A stretch of 64,000 nucleotides of DNA from Tulasnella sp. 424 (lineage: Eukaryota; Basidiomycota; Agaricomycetes; Cantharellales; Tulasnellaceae): contig WSUB01000180.1 of NCBI GenBank assembly GCA_019633425.1, forward strand, positions 1 to 64,000. Reading direction: 5' to 3'. This document shows positions 10,531 through 22,071 of this stretch, one piece after another (the first letter of the stretch is position 1; each line of letters starts with the position of its first letter). Both the position numbers and the translations under genes were made by a program. The notes beneath the pieces are model-generated. The model was given only the letters and a program-made list of their open reading frames with translations. It searched no databases and was not told the DNA's origin.

Positions 10531-13122
10531 TAATAGAGACTCCTGACGTCAGAAGACACTGCCAACACTGAAATTCAATCGCCGGATTCACTTACTAGGT
10601 GTCCCTGCTGGCACCACATGCCACAATGAAGCAACCCGAATTTGTTGTCCTTGCAATAGCAGTCAGCCTGATCACAGGAGTCTCAATAATCTGATTCAAC
10701 ATTGTTGCTCCCAAGCTCAGGAAAGTTAGGATCTGGTCCTGTCATGGACTGGGTGACCTTCCATTCTTTTTCGCTTTTGGGAGGCTTGTCTTTTCTGGCA
10801 CTTTTTCTTTTCACAATCCACAAGAGGACACCCATGAATCAAGTGGGCAGCTACTGCATAATAGTGATTCTAGCTCATTTGACCCCAATCAGCATCATGC
10901 ACTTGAACCCAAGGTCTAATTGTGCACTCACATGAATCCCCTCTGGCATCCATTCAGGAAGATACAGATAAAGAAACCACCTGTGACAATTGACTTGTAA
11001 GGCTGGATGAGATCCATCAAGTTCCACACGGACTTGAGGGCACTGGAGCTTCTCTCAGCTCCTTCTGTTATGCAAAAGGCCCAGTTGGGTCTGAAGATCA
11101 ACATTGTGATGTACATCTATTGTAAAGTTCGTTAGCCCAAGGTAAGCTTCATCCTGACCAAATAATACGTCCTTTAGACAGACCAATTAATTGTCTGATA
11201 TGTGACTTCCAATGGTACACAATCGATTTCGCTTTTGGTCAGAATCGCTATTGCTGTCGCTGAGGATCTGCCATGACACAGGCTGTCCTGGCGTTTTGGG
11301 CTCCCCATTGGTCTTGGGCAGAGGTATTTTGGACCAATCCTCCTGGCTGCAGTCTGGAGCATATGAGACATTAGATTCAATGTCCGACTCTTCCTGGCTG
11401 GACTTAAGCGTCGTTTTGTTGATGCTGCAGTTGCAGTCTGAGGGCAATCGCCATGAACACAAGCATAGCATTCACATTGTGCGGTCAACAAGATTGATTG
11501 ACTTGGTGACTTAGACTTACTGTCATCTGTTCAAGAACCATGTGGAGCGTGTGAAGTTCTAGGTGTTCCAAGTGGTTTGGGGAGTGATAGGTGCTTCAGT
11601 GATGGATGAGTTTCTTGCCAACAGCTGATGCCCTTGCTTTGATTACCCACCTGAGTTGCAGAGCATCATTATCCCTCCCAGAAAATGGGTTTCTTCGGGG
11701 ATGATTTGTGCTGGGTCTGCTTGGGTGGGATTGGCGGGCTTGTGAGCTCTGAAACGTAAGGACACTGAGGGGCTATGCCTGGTCATTGCAAAAGAACTCA
11801 CTGGGTTCAATAGACTCACCTCTAGCTTAGCAATGCATTGTTCAATCTCTTCTATATGGTTTCATTCTTGCTGAGCATCGTTGCCACATCCTGTGGATTG
11901 GGCAGACACTCTGATCAAGGGGAATGCCTCCATCCAATGTATGATCAAAAGGGAACAGCAAACTCAACTGGCTGAGACCCAACAGATCAAAAGAGACCAC
12001 AACTTAGCAACTAGGATTCAGGCTATGGAATGCAGTGCTGCAGGGGGCTAAAGAGCTAAGAAACACTCTAATAAGAAGAAGACTTCTTCTAATGCATTGA
12101 CTGGTGGCAAGGGTTTGAGTAGCTCCAACGGTAGTAAGAAGAAATATCAGGAAAGGAACTTGTGTTCCTTGTCAACGCACTGCTGCTGAGTCTGTTACCA
12201 AGCATTTATCATGTGTAAGGGTTCAAAACCCCTTATGCCACATGGCCAGGCACAGACTAATACTAACTCCATTGTTTTACTGCAGAGTCGCTGCAAGTCT
12301 TTAAGACCAATTCAGCCAACACTCAACTGCAACCGACCTCCCCAAAGCCACTGATAAGAGATTTGTTTCTTGTGGTATAAGTAGCTAGCGCAATTGTATT
12401 CTGTAATGGGGCCCTCTTTTCCCTGAACTTCAAAACACATATATTTGTGCCACTCAGCCACTGCGTGTTGAACAAGCCTTCAGACTTAACAGGGATTGGG
12501 TGAGTCTACTCAGACTCACAGTCATCATGGCTATCCTTTGGTGAGAGGTGAGTCTACTAGTCTTTTACAGGCCGAAAACGTCTGCCCATTGGGATCCTTG
12601 GCTGTAGTGCAGTAGATCTCTGCGTTTGGCACCACCATGAGCACAACAGGTTATCACAGCCCACTTTAACATGTACATTGTTTAGTAATGCTTCAGCATC
12701 CTTGTAGTTCAGAGCATAACTAACCTTGGTGTCAGTGTTTTCAGTTTGAATTGTAGCTACAAGGTATGATTTTTCTGCTAATCCTCATTCAACCACTTTC
12801 ACCTCCTGCTGTAAAGGTCTGGATGTGGCAGGGTGAGAAATAAAACATGATGCACAGAGGATCTGCAGGGTTCTTCAAGATGAGTTGATGTTTGTGGCCC
12901 TGAAGCAAGCTCTCCAAGGACTGCAAAACTGGGAGGGGAATTAGGTAATGGTTGCAAAAGCAGTGAGTGACCAGTGCTTACAGAATGGTCCTGGAGTTGG
13001 CCATGGTGTAGGAGAAGGGAAACTAGAGAAAGTGCAGACTTGAGAAAAAGATTCCAAGAATTTCTCAATGATCCCAGAAAGTAAGTAAGTGGTGTACTTC
13101 CTTTTTTGTTGTTATAGCCCTA
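10531..13122. other. Unassigned stretch, possibly carrying eroded exons
   Basis: Minus-strand frames at 10928-11116 and 11187-11471 (the latter Asp/Ser-rich) may be eroded 5' exons of the dioxygenase fragment. No motif proves it. The plus strand near 12000-12180 has a Lys/Ser-rich frame (KKHSNKKKTSSN) broken by stops. Nothing else is recognised. Confidence 0.3.
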
Positions 13123-13404
13123 TCATAATGGGTGACAGAAGCTTGAGTGCATGTCTTTGATGTGAACAAGCATCTTGAATGCACCTGGCATTTTGACATC
13201 ACAGTACAATTCGATATCTTTGAGCTCCATATACTGTACAAAAGGCGCACTAGTCACATATGCAAGGGTGATCAGAAGCACATTCTGAAGAGCAACTCCC
13301 AAAGAGGCAGAACTATTGAATGCCTTGTCAACAAGCATGAATTCGTGGCAGGTCCAATAGACTTTGTTTGGCTGCAACTTGTCAAGACCATATTTGGCAA
13401 ACAC
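13123..13404 (-). CDS. Unrecognised 93-residue open frame
   Basis: The frame begins MFAKYGLDKLQPNKVYWTC and has a plausible amino-acid composition. I recognise no domain. Just downstream on the same strand (13045-13110) is a ~65-bp segment that recurs at 28318-28380 in the opposite orientation, so the frame probably belongs to an old repeat rather than a host gene. Confidence 0.15.
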   Translation of the reverse strand: MFAKYGLDKLQPNKVYWTCHEFMLVDKAFNSSASLGVALQNVLLITLAYVTSAPFVQYMELKDIELYCDVKMPGAFKMLVHIKDMHSSFCHPL

Positions 13405-13407
13405 TAG

Positions 13408-13930
13408 AGGAGGAAGGTTAGGTATATGGGTTTTGTGGCTTGCAGCTTGTGGTATTGCCCCTCACCAAGTCTCACATCCTAGGCCAATTTGATGAAAAGC
13501 CCCTTGTCCCCAGGTGGTTGCAGGCACATATTGCAAGATCTTGACCACCGGACACAGTCACTCTATCAACAACTCTATTGCAAAACACCTGTATGACCTT
13601 GACCAACATCAGTGGAAAATGTTGTAAAAATGTTGTGAAAACACACAACATTTTCCCTTAATGTTCTGGCTACCATGCTTGATCCTTTTGACAGCTCTGA
13701 AAGACCTACCACAGCCATGGTAACCAAGTCTTTAAAGGTTGAAGTCTTGATACAGCAGCATACATCAAAGCCCCAACCAAGTGTTCAGCGCAGTTCTCAT
13801 CACCAAGCTTCACCTCTCACACCTTGATCACAAACAAGTTTGTGAAGATGGCATTTTCACCTCACAAGGTGCCAGCCCTTGTGTCAATAGTGGGCTATTT
13901 TGCGGTCTTCCCCCTCCCCACCCTTCAGTT
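13408..13930. other. Unassigned AT-rich spacer
   Basis: No supportable feature up to the solo LTR. It contains a local AAAATGTTGT / AAAACACACAAC near-palindrome around 13615-13655. Confidence 0.4.
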
Positions 13931-13935
13931 CCTTG

Positions 13936-14297
13936 TGTCATGACCATGGCCTAGGAAGATAAGCTAAGATACGAAGTAACACTCAGGCATGGCTGAATGC
14001 CTGTCGCCGCCCTTGCGTTAACCTCATGCACTCAGTCAGCACCTCACGCACTCAGCACGGTCATTACTCAGACGACATGTCAGCCCCAGCAGGACGCGTA
14101 AGTGTTTCCATAATGTTCCTTGACATTCTAAGGCGGTCTTTATATACTAGCCTAAGTGAGGAGGGTTGTTCCTCACTTTGCCTCTTGTGTTCTACCTACA
14201 GCAAAGTTTCCTGAATACGACAACCTCCACCTCTACTCGATTAACTCTTGACTCTGAGACCAGCCTTGCGATAAGGGTATACTATTAGAGTCTGACA
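13936..14297 (+). mobile_element. Solo LTR (family L1), 362 bp, TSD CCTTG
   Basis: Starts TGTCATGACCATGG and ends GAGTCTGACA. CCTTG flanks it on both sides (13931-13935 and 14298-14302), a perfect 5-bp target duplication. It contains a TATATA promoter-like box near 14140 and, just after it, an inverted GTGAGGAGGG / TTCCTCAC hairpin. The copy at 31838-32214 shares this hairpin block and the TGTCAYGACCATGGC start. No internal domains lie beside it, so it formed by LTR-LTR recombination. Confidence 0.88.
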
Positions 14298-14302
14298 CCT
14301 TG

Positions 14303-14935
14303 AGTGTTCAAGCTGGATTACGCTCTGGTTTGCTATAAACTGAGGCTTACCTGTGCAAATGAGGCTTGACTTAGCAAAGCAGTGGGTGCAATGCACAATG
14401 TATTCATGACCCATGGGGACTGTGATCACTGTGGTCAAACGGAATCCTGGCATGTTGGGGCATGGTCCAAGTATTGCCACATCCCCCATATAACCTTGTC
14501 ATTGCTAGACAGTCCAATGAAGCCAAGATTGCCCTTAACAAATTTGCTGGACTGTTTGGGGAGTTAACTGTCAAACACAGTTGCAGCACTGATCAAGGAG
14601 CTTGACCCATTGTGCTATTGTCTGGCTACTGGGTAAGATCCTTTTTCTCTATACATGTGGGTCTGAGATACTTAGGACTGACATTCATCAGCAGTGTGAA
14701 CATCTATGTTCACCTTGCCTGCAAGGAAAGTGACTCACTAACACTAAACCTGAAGTGGGCCCCTTTATTCAATGGTGCAGCATGCCACTGGGGTGTTGTT
14801 ATTGTTGCTCACTTGGAGTTTGCTCCCTCCTGCTAGGTCTGCCATATACATACTTGGGTGGTAGATCTGGTGACATGCAATATATCCTAATGTTTTCTTT
14901 GCCTGACACCTTGCTTATAAATTCCTGTAATCCAA
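14303..14935. other. Unassigned spacer
   Basis: No gene or repeat that I can support between the solo LTR and the 30-bp tandem array. Confidence 0.4.
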
Positions 14936-15025
14936 AGGGTGATCTGCAACCCAGAATAACCAGAGAGGGTGACCTATGACCCAGAATGACTAATAAGGGT
15001 GATCTGCGACCCAGAATAACTTGAA
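14936..15025. repeat. 30-bp tandem repeat, three units
   Basis: Units start at 14936, 14966 and 14996. Each begins AGGGTGA and contains GACCCAGAATRAC or its one-base variant. They are exactly 30 bp each, with a handful of substitutions. Confidence 0.85.
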
Positions 15026-15382
15026 ATAGAGCATTATAAGGTCAACCAAAGGTTCAGCTTATGGTTACCAGGGGGAGACTCGGTGGGCAATCATGGCCTG
15101 GATCAAACACGGCTTCAACACACTGTGCGCCTCACACCTGGGATTTAGTCTGAGGTAGTTCAAGGTTTTGCATAAGGGGAAACTGGCGTTTTTCATAGGG
15201 ATCGCCCTGGTATATGCTCTGGATCTGCACCCAAGGGTAAATTCAAGGCAAATACAAAATTTCACCAGGTCCTAAAGCCCCAAACTCACGCCACCCTGGA
15301 GAACTTGGCAGACAAATTCATTAGGATAGTGATGGGGGAGCAAAGCAGGGACTGGGAATACAAAATCAATCGACATAAAGCC

Positions 15383-15577
15383 TTAATCGCTGTCATCCTC
15401 CTCCATTCCATTCTCATGATCTTCCTCCCCCTCCTCCTCCTCACCCTCTGCTGCATCCTCTTCAACTTCCTTGTCATCATCTCTTGCATTCTCAACCTTG
15501 ATTTTGCTGTCGTCGCCATTGTTACTGTCATCACCACTGTTGCTATCCTCACCATCAGGGAAAGATGTGTGCAACAT
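15383..15577 (-). CDS. Acidic ORF inside R1 copy A
   Basis: This 64-residue frame is Asp/Glu-rich (DDDKEVEEDAAEGEEEEGEE) and ends in TAG-proximal DDSD. Copy B keeps the same frame with an extra EVEE-type expansion. Such tails occur in many transposon proteins, so this may be the C-terminus of a degraded element-encoded protein. I do not recognise a domain. Confidence 0.25.
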   Translation of the reverse strand: MLHTSFPDGEDSNSGDDSNNGDDSKIKVENARDDDKEVEEDAAEGEEEEGEEDHENGMEEDDSD

Positions 15578-17056
15578 GACAGCCCCATAATAATGATCAT
15601 GATATATATAGGCTCAAGATATATTATAGACTGACCAAGGGTGAACTGATTATAATCACGATTGTGATGATAGATTGCAGACATAGAGACCTTGATTGAG
15701 AAGGGGCCAAGACAGGACTGAGACAGAGCTGAGAGGGAACTGGCTGGCTGAGGAGCTTGATTGATGATAAACCAAGAAGGACTCCATTGCGTCAGTGTTG
15801 ACCCAGACATATATGCCTGGTAGTTCCTAGAGGTGGTAACAGTCACAAAGGTGGTAAATGGAAGTGGGGAAACCATGATGCTGTAGGGCCATCTCACCAA
15901 TGAATCCTCCACTGCCCTTTTCAGAGAGGCAAGCCCTTGAGTGAGGGTATTGCCAAAGTCTAGATCTGTTGATATAATTAGGCAGTTTCCATGTGCTTAT
16001 ATTCTGTGTCCTGTCCACATTTATCGTGCAGGTCCAGACTAGCGTCCCCTCCCCTTCCCTACCTTCTGGACAACCCCATACTCACTTTCCATGCTGCTTT
16101 TGGACCCCCCTATTACACCAAGTCTGTGAGGCTTTCAAGCCTATGTGCTCGAGGCAAGCATGAATTCAACAAATCCAAAAGGAAGAGGAAAGACACCTAA
16201 AACTGATTGCACATCTTCTTAGACTGGAGACCACTCATTTCGGCAGTACCACATCTTCTGAAAGGTCTGTTTAGCCTGGAAACTGAAGATAAACAATGAA
16301 GCAATCGGCCCTCTGCTTCAACAAGCCCAACACTTTCCTTGCATGGTTGCAGTCAAGCTGAACACAAGGTCACAAAATCACATGCTAATGCAAGGTCATA
16401 GAGTCTCATCTACAAAGGTTCCACTCTCTCAACTGTTGGGCAAGCAGTCAAGGAGCATTGGTTCATTACTGCAATTGAAAGGAAAGCTGTCTGGCTAGAT
16501 ATGAATGGCAAAGATAATCTTTAGCACTGCCGATACAGCTTAACTAGGTCACCCACTTTGTAAAACAATGATATTGTTGGTCCTTGATTGCTAGTTTTGC
16601 TTGTTGTCTCTCCTCCAAAATCTCCCATGCAATTCATATTACCTTTTCCCCTTCCCCACTTCCCCCCTCCATTAATTCTGAGCCCTCAATAATACCGTTT
16701 CTTTGTCATATGAAGCCTGGAATATTGTCTGAGTGTAAGCCATGGTGAAGTGTCAGACAAGGGGGGTCACTGATTGAAACATGAAAGAAATGCTCAGGAT
16801 GCAATCACATGATGTGCAGCAGCCTCAGTTCCAACATGGACTCCTTCGATCAAGCCCCCCACCTACAACACTTAGAGAACAAGTTTCAAAATACTTGAAG
16901 AATAGAGATCAATATACTAGTATGCCCAACGTAACATGTCATGATCAGTCTACTCTCAACTATCACTCATTCTCTAGTCACTTTGGCCAAGCAAAAAAAG
17001 TGCAAAAAAGTGCTCTCCTCCTGGCAATCGCACCCAGCTCTTCTTCAAAACCATGA
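15388..17056 (-). repeat. R1 repeat, copy A (~1.7 kb)
   Basis: Nearly the whole segment recurs in reverse orientation at about 51240-53052. Homology breaks sharply at 15388, where a GCTGTCATCC end meets unrelated sequence, and extends through the SINE-like B-box module at 16978-17056. On the minus strand it carries an acidic open frame (15577-15383, Asp/Glu-rich, ending EEDDSD) and, upstream of it, a frame containing NYQAYMSGSTLTQWSPS; both are also present in copy B. No transposase, RT or terminal repeat is seen. It is probably a non-autonomous or fragmentary transposable element. Confidence 0.72.
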
Positions 17057-17060
17057 GCAG

Positions 17061-17360
17061 GTCCACTGTTTTGGCTGAAGGCTGGTTTGGGGGTCCTGGT
17101 TATCTTGGCCAAAGGCCCCTGGGGTACTGGCAAGGGTCCTGACAATCTTGCCCAAAGGGTGATTGCAGGGGGTGGCAAGCTGTCTTCGCAATTGAGCGTT
17201 TTGAGGGGGAGTGGACGTGTGTGTGTGTACAATTGGCAAGGTGCGTTTTGAGATAATTCTTTTCAAGATGGGGAGCATGGTTGATGATGGGTCATACTCC
17301 CAGGGGGAGAGCCCTTTCCAGTGTGTGATCTGGGAAGAAAAGTTCAACTATCCTTGGCTT
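17061..17360 (+). repeat. M2 module (B-box-like TCATACTCCCAGGGGGAG), copy 1
   Basis: The 17270-17345 segment (GTTGATGATGGGTCATACTC, then CCCTTTCCAGTGTGTGATCTGGGAAG) matches modules at 48080-48150 and, inverted, at 31430-31490. The preceding stretch contains CTTGGCCAAAG repeats and a (GT)n run near 17217-17228. Confidence 0.55.
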
Positions 17361-18540
17361 TGAAGAACTTGCCCCAGCTCTTCCAAAAGCAGAGGGTGAG
17401 TGGTTAGACTGATGTGTGACTCCAAGTCAACATCAGCATGATAACAAAACTCACTACTTTTCCGTGCTGGGTCTGTCTGATGCCTTGATACGCTGTCCTT
17501 GAGATCAATAGCATGAGAAGCTTAGCAAACCAGTGCTTCTTTGGCTGGCACTCCAATATCTGACTGCTCCAGCTCTTGCAAAGGGTGAGGTGTTGGATGG
17601 TCTGGGATCGCCACTGAGCTGTCCTGACAGTATTCAAGCCGCTTCAAGTTGGTCCTTCTCACACTTGCCTCACCGGTCACCTGACATCGGATTGCCTTTG
17701 GTACAAGAGACATTGAGGAACAGGGTGGATGTGGGGGGAGGTCTGAGGGCAAGGAGAGTTGAGTGAAGAGGCAAGAGGGAGACGATGCATGTACATGGAG
17801 GTGGGGAGGAAAAAGAAATGGGGTGGCCATGGATAAGTTCAAGTTGAGATTGAAATACAAATGCAAAGAATAAACTTACTCTGCTCACTTGACGCTCCCT
17901 CTTATTCCCTCAAGACAGAATCACTTGATTTCCTATACCCATCCAACCTTGGCCACATTCAAAACCCATGATTGCTTGTCATGGCCAGTCAGCCCTAGCA
18001 AGCCACAGGCTTGGATGATAAAGCCTCTGGGGAGCTTGATGAAGATCTTGACAAACACCTAGACCAAAATCTCCTTGATGATCATCCTGATGATGATGAT
18101 GACAAGGACAATGGTCTTGATGAATGCCTACCAACAATGTACATCAATCTTCCTGATTTCAAAATCCAAACACTTCTGGATGCCTGTGGGTCTCTGTAGG
18201 TTCCACAAGATGAGGTGGCCACACTTAATTCTGTAGAGGCCATTAATGCCTGAATTTTGTTTCAAAGTCCACCACAACTCGCTCTCTACCACATTGCCAC
18301 ATTGCCATTTCATCACCACTTCACCATGCTCACGATGTTATTTAGAATCCTAGTGCAAAGCAGGTTTAGCAGTTGTCAAGGGAGGATGGACCTTCAAATG
18401 CTTCTTGGTCCCAGAGTCTTGGACAATGGTTTTTGAGTGAGGGGTGGCATTTGCTTCCAAGGGGGCAAGAGAAATGAAAGGACAAGCATACTTGAGGTGC
18501 AGGGATTTTAAAACATGGGGGTGTGCCAAGTAATGATAAT
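17361..18540. other. Unassigned stretch
   Basis: An Asp-rich plus-strand frame at 18011-18199 (DDHPDDDDDKDNGLDE) contains GAT-repeat sequence and has no recognisable domain. I see nothing else that can be supported. Confidence 0.4.
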
Positions 18541-18544
18541 CGCC

Positions 18545-18890
18545 TGCCAACATGACTTATACACTGTTCACTAGGGTGGTCACTGTACTCCACTACTGCA
18601 CAGTGGACTTCATGGACTATAGTGTACATGATTTAACCTGTTAGAACCCTGGGATATATAATACTATCACCATGTATGACAGTGTATTTTCTTATCTGCT
18701 CAGACATTAATTGGCATACAGAATGGGTAAGGTGCAGTGGTGTAGTACACTGTCCTGCCACTGGTGTACACTGTACCCATATACTGTACAGTGTATGTTC
18801 ATTGGTGTACACTGTCCACTTGACTTCACTAAAACTACACCATTAAAACAGTGTAGGACAGTGGGTGTTTACTTTATGTGCACTGTATGT
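18545..18890. repeat. Cluster of palindromic GTACACTGT / ACAGTGTAC motifs
   Basis: At least ten TACACTGT or ACAGTGTA words, in both orientations, fall in about 345 bp (for example near 18559, 18680, 18745, 18766, 18784 and 18806). They sit among CACTGTCCACT variants. Such dense inverted short repeats resemble transposon subterminal regions or protein-binding arrays. Confidence 0.6.
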
Positions 18891-19606
18891 AAGGCATGCC
18901 AGTTATATAATCACCTTGCTAGAGGACTGTTGTCTCATATTGGTAGTCTTGGTAAACACTTTGGGTTCAGTGGCCGTAAGACTATGATTAGGGAGACAAT
19001 TGCTACTGTTAAAAGACTATCCTACAACTACTTAAATACACTTGGGCAATCCCTCAAACTTGGGGCAAGATCAATGACGCCGCCCGGGCTTGCACTAGCA
19101 ACAGTTACAGCTTTGATGACCATCCTTGCATGGGACTGAGGAACCATCGACTTTATGTGTTGCTAATTGATCAAAAGAAGATCCTATATATGTGAAGTCT
19201 GTCAGTTCCCTCTTTCACTGTATGCCTATCACTGACTCAGGACACAACCGTACCAGGAACCCAAGTTGCATAAGGGCACCTATTATCACCCACTGTGTTA
19301 CAAGATCGTCAGGACCTGCCTCTTTAGCAAGGCAACAGACAACAGGGGTCTTTTACCTGAATTCTTTGAACCCGTTCAGGCAGAACGGTGGCACTTGTCT
19401 ATACTGCAGCAAGTATTTGATTGATAATCCCTGCACTCCTGACTCTGATTCTTTGGCCTAGATTTGAATGTGCTTGGTTGAGTGGAAGACGGGAAACTTC
19501 AAGCCTTTGATCTTCACAAGCAAGATCTATCAACCAATTTATGACATCCATCTTGCCAATCTCAATGCCTTGAACAATGCCAACCCACTTTTTTGCAATA
19601 CACCAA
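18891..19606. other. Eroded coding-like stretch, unassigned
   Basis: A plus-strand frame ending at 19139 includes LSHIGSLGKHFGFSGRKTMI and has a coding-like composition but no domain I know. It overlaps the motif cluster at its 5' end. I do not call a gene. Confidence 0.25.
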
Positions 19607-19687
19607 GGCCACCTGGCGCAATGGTAACGCATCCGCCTACAAAAAGATGTCAGCAGGAGGTTGCAAGTTCAAGCCTTGCTGTGGCCA
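19607..19687 (+). tRNA. tRNA-like sequence (pseudogene or SINE head)
   Basis: The acceptor arm GGCCAC pairs with GTGGCC (six of seven positions), with discriminator A at 19687. The D arm GCG/CGC encloses CAATGGTAA. The T arm GCAAG-TTCAAGC-CTTGC is perfect. A run of five T follows (19693-19697), like a pol III terminator. The anticodon arm is poor: TCC/GGA pairs but the loop is enlarged by about 9 nt, so either there is a tiny intron or the gene is decayed. Anticodon not assigned. Confidence 0.45.
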
Positions 19688-19697
19688 GGGTCCTTTT

Positions 19698-22071
19698 TCA
19701 CCTTCTTGAAAACAACTTTGGAGGTCATGTGGTTCATCTCGAGTTTGGTTTGTTTTGGCCCCGCACTTCAACCATCCCCCCCCCCCCATTACTTGACTAC
19801 TGCGTTCCAGGTTCCAGCGGCTCATACATGCAGACTTAAGAACTGGCTGCCCTACGTTCATCTTGACTCCGGCGTAAGCCAGTCACCATTCCAGGGGGGT
19901 TTTCCTTTCTTTTCTTTTCTTTCCCAACCATTGGGCGGTTTGCACGCAAGACCCTGTTGTCTTTGCAAACCTTGGAACTCAGCAATCACCGAACATCTCC
20001 TTGACCATGGTGAGTTCTTAAAGCTCGTCGCATTGTCTGGGAGGGGGCATCCTTTTAACAGGCACCATTTGCAGATGACCCAAAGATTACATCCCTATGC
20101 TCAACCTCCACATCCAGCAGCCCAAAATACCCAAACTTGGGATCGTCATAAGGAGGAATTGGAAGAGGGAGAGATCCTGGAAAGGGGTAACTTGAGGGGG
20201 AACATGAAGCGAGGCACTTGCAGTACTAGCACGACGATGGCCTGTGCCGGCATAGGGATAGCACGGCATCTGAAAATGGGGCAATCCCTAAATGTAAGTA
20301 CCTGGAGCAGTGATCATACTGCTAGTCTTATTGACAATGATACCAGATAGTGAAGTTGTACCAGCATCCATCTTGCAGTTATTTCCAAACAGAAGGACGA
20401 CTCACAATAAAGTCAACCCTCCTGGGGATTTACCATCTCTTATTTATTTATTGTGTCTTTTGCTATTTATAATGAGAAGGATACCCTCTTGATAACATGA
20501 TTCTTGTATGGATTTGAATTACTGTCGACTCCATACAGGTTATTATAAGAATATTGTGCTCTATCCAGGATTCCATACCACATATTTGTCTCTACATAGT
20601 ATGGAATAGATGGCCTAAGTTGGCTGGTATTGCTCTGTATATGGGGGGAAGACTATGAGACTATGTGCGCTATGGACACTAGGGATGACTACCCATGCTG
20701 GTTTTTTTTTTTTCCTGTGTGCAGGCTGCTGGGTGGACGAGGGTAAGTTCTGCCAATTGCTGGGAGTGCTGGTGTTGATTGAATGCCACTGATTGGGGGG
20801 AGGGTGATGTAGTGGGCTGGAGTTGGATCGTGCTGGAATGTGGTGGTTGGCGATCAAGTTGGTGTTGGATAGTGGGGCATTGAAGGTAAACTTGGTGGGA
20901 ATGTGGGTGTAGAAGCAAGGGTGGAACCTGGCTGGGATGAATGCACAGGTGGTAGCTAGAGTGGCATACAGTCAGTGGGTGTTGAGGGGGAAAACAGTTC
21001 AACACATACCAGCTGTCGATGGAATACAGGATAATCTGGGCAACTGGTCACTGAGGTTTCAGGTGTTATGAGGTGAGGCACACCAGCCAAGTCCAGATAA
21101 AATGGACAGCCATACAAGTCAACAAGAGGGGTTGAGGTGAAGCAGAATGGATTATGTGGGAATGGAGGAGGAGGAGGAGGAGGGGAAGAATGAGAGTGAG
21201 CCAGCGCATGATTGCTGTGTGGACTGGAAAAGAAAGAGAGTCCCAGTGAGAATTTATTCCTCAAGGTTGCTGACCTCTTGATGAACAGCGAGGCTTGTCT
21301 TGAGATCCATCACATCCATAGCTGGTGCATAAAAGGCTTGCTGAGGGTTGCTGGTGCATGGAAGGGTTGATGTTTGAGAAGGTCTCAAAGTCCAAAAACC
21401 ACCTGGAGGAGTTTTCAGGGTTTTCCCGTTGGCTGATGGCTTGTACCTGAGCAGGTAAGATTGGCAGGTTTATAGGCTGCTGGGACATGGTTGAGTTTGC
21501 AGTAATTGTGGCCGAGAGGTGAGGAAAACAGAGGGAGAGGGGCTGAGGTTGGTGACAGAGAGCTAAGGGTTTGGGTGTTGTGTGGGAGTGCAGAGGGCCA
21601 AAATCAAGTGCAAAGAAGGTGGGGGGCCTCTGCACTTCCTAAGGGAACAGATCGTGATGGCAGTGCATTTGGGATGTAGGAGGAGGGTCATACTAAGTGG
21701 AAGGTTTAGCAGAGGGGAGCAAGTGGCCTGCATGGCAACAGTTGCAAGAAATGGCCAACCATTGCTTGGTCTGCCCTGTGACTGTGAGCAACTGGTTCAT
21801 CCTAAGCTAAAGTTAGCCTACAGGAAGTCAACCAATGCCATCCCAAACCTGATTAACATTAGGGTGTTTCACGACAGCGAAATCCCTCCGAAAAGGCTCA
21901 TGTAAAATCGTTCGAGAGTCAGGAATTTAGATCTGTTTCCAGGTGTGAGTTTTGCAAAAACAAAACGAGAAAACCCCAAATACGCATCTCCATCCAACAG
22001 TTGCTGACCAATTGTTGCTGGGAATATTCTACCCCATTCCGCTGCACCAGACTGTTGACTCCCCAAGCAGT
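19698..22071. other. Unassigned stretch with Pro/Ser/His-rich minus-strand frames
   Basis: Minus-strand frames between 21635 and 20615 are Pro-, Ser- and His-rich. One starts MSQQPINLPILPAQVQ at 21488. They are broken by stops and have no domain I recognise. A poly-T run lies near 20702-20712 and a (GGA)n run near 21166-21181. Confidence 0.35.

Noticed and set aside
15305..15634. Hydrophobic plus-strand frame in R1 that looks like a membrane protein
   Set aside because: It is the antisense shadow of the Asp/Glu-rich frame (GAG/GAT codons read backwards as CTC/ATC).
19661..20350. 229-codon plus-strand frame
   Set aside because: It starts inside the tRNA-like sequence and has no motif or coding texture.
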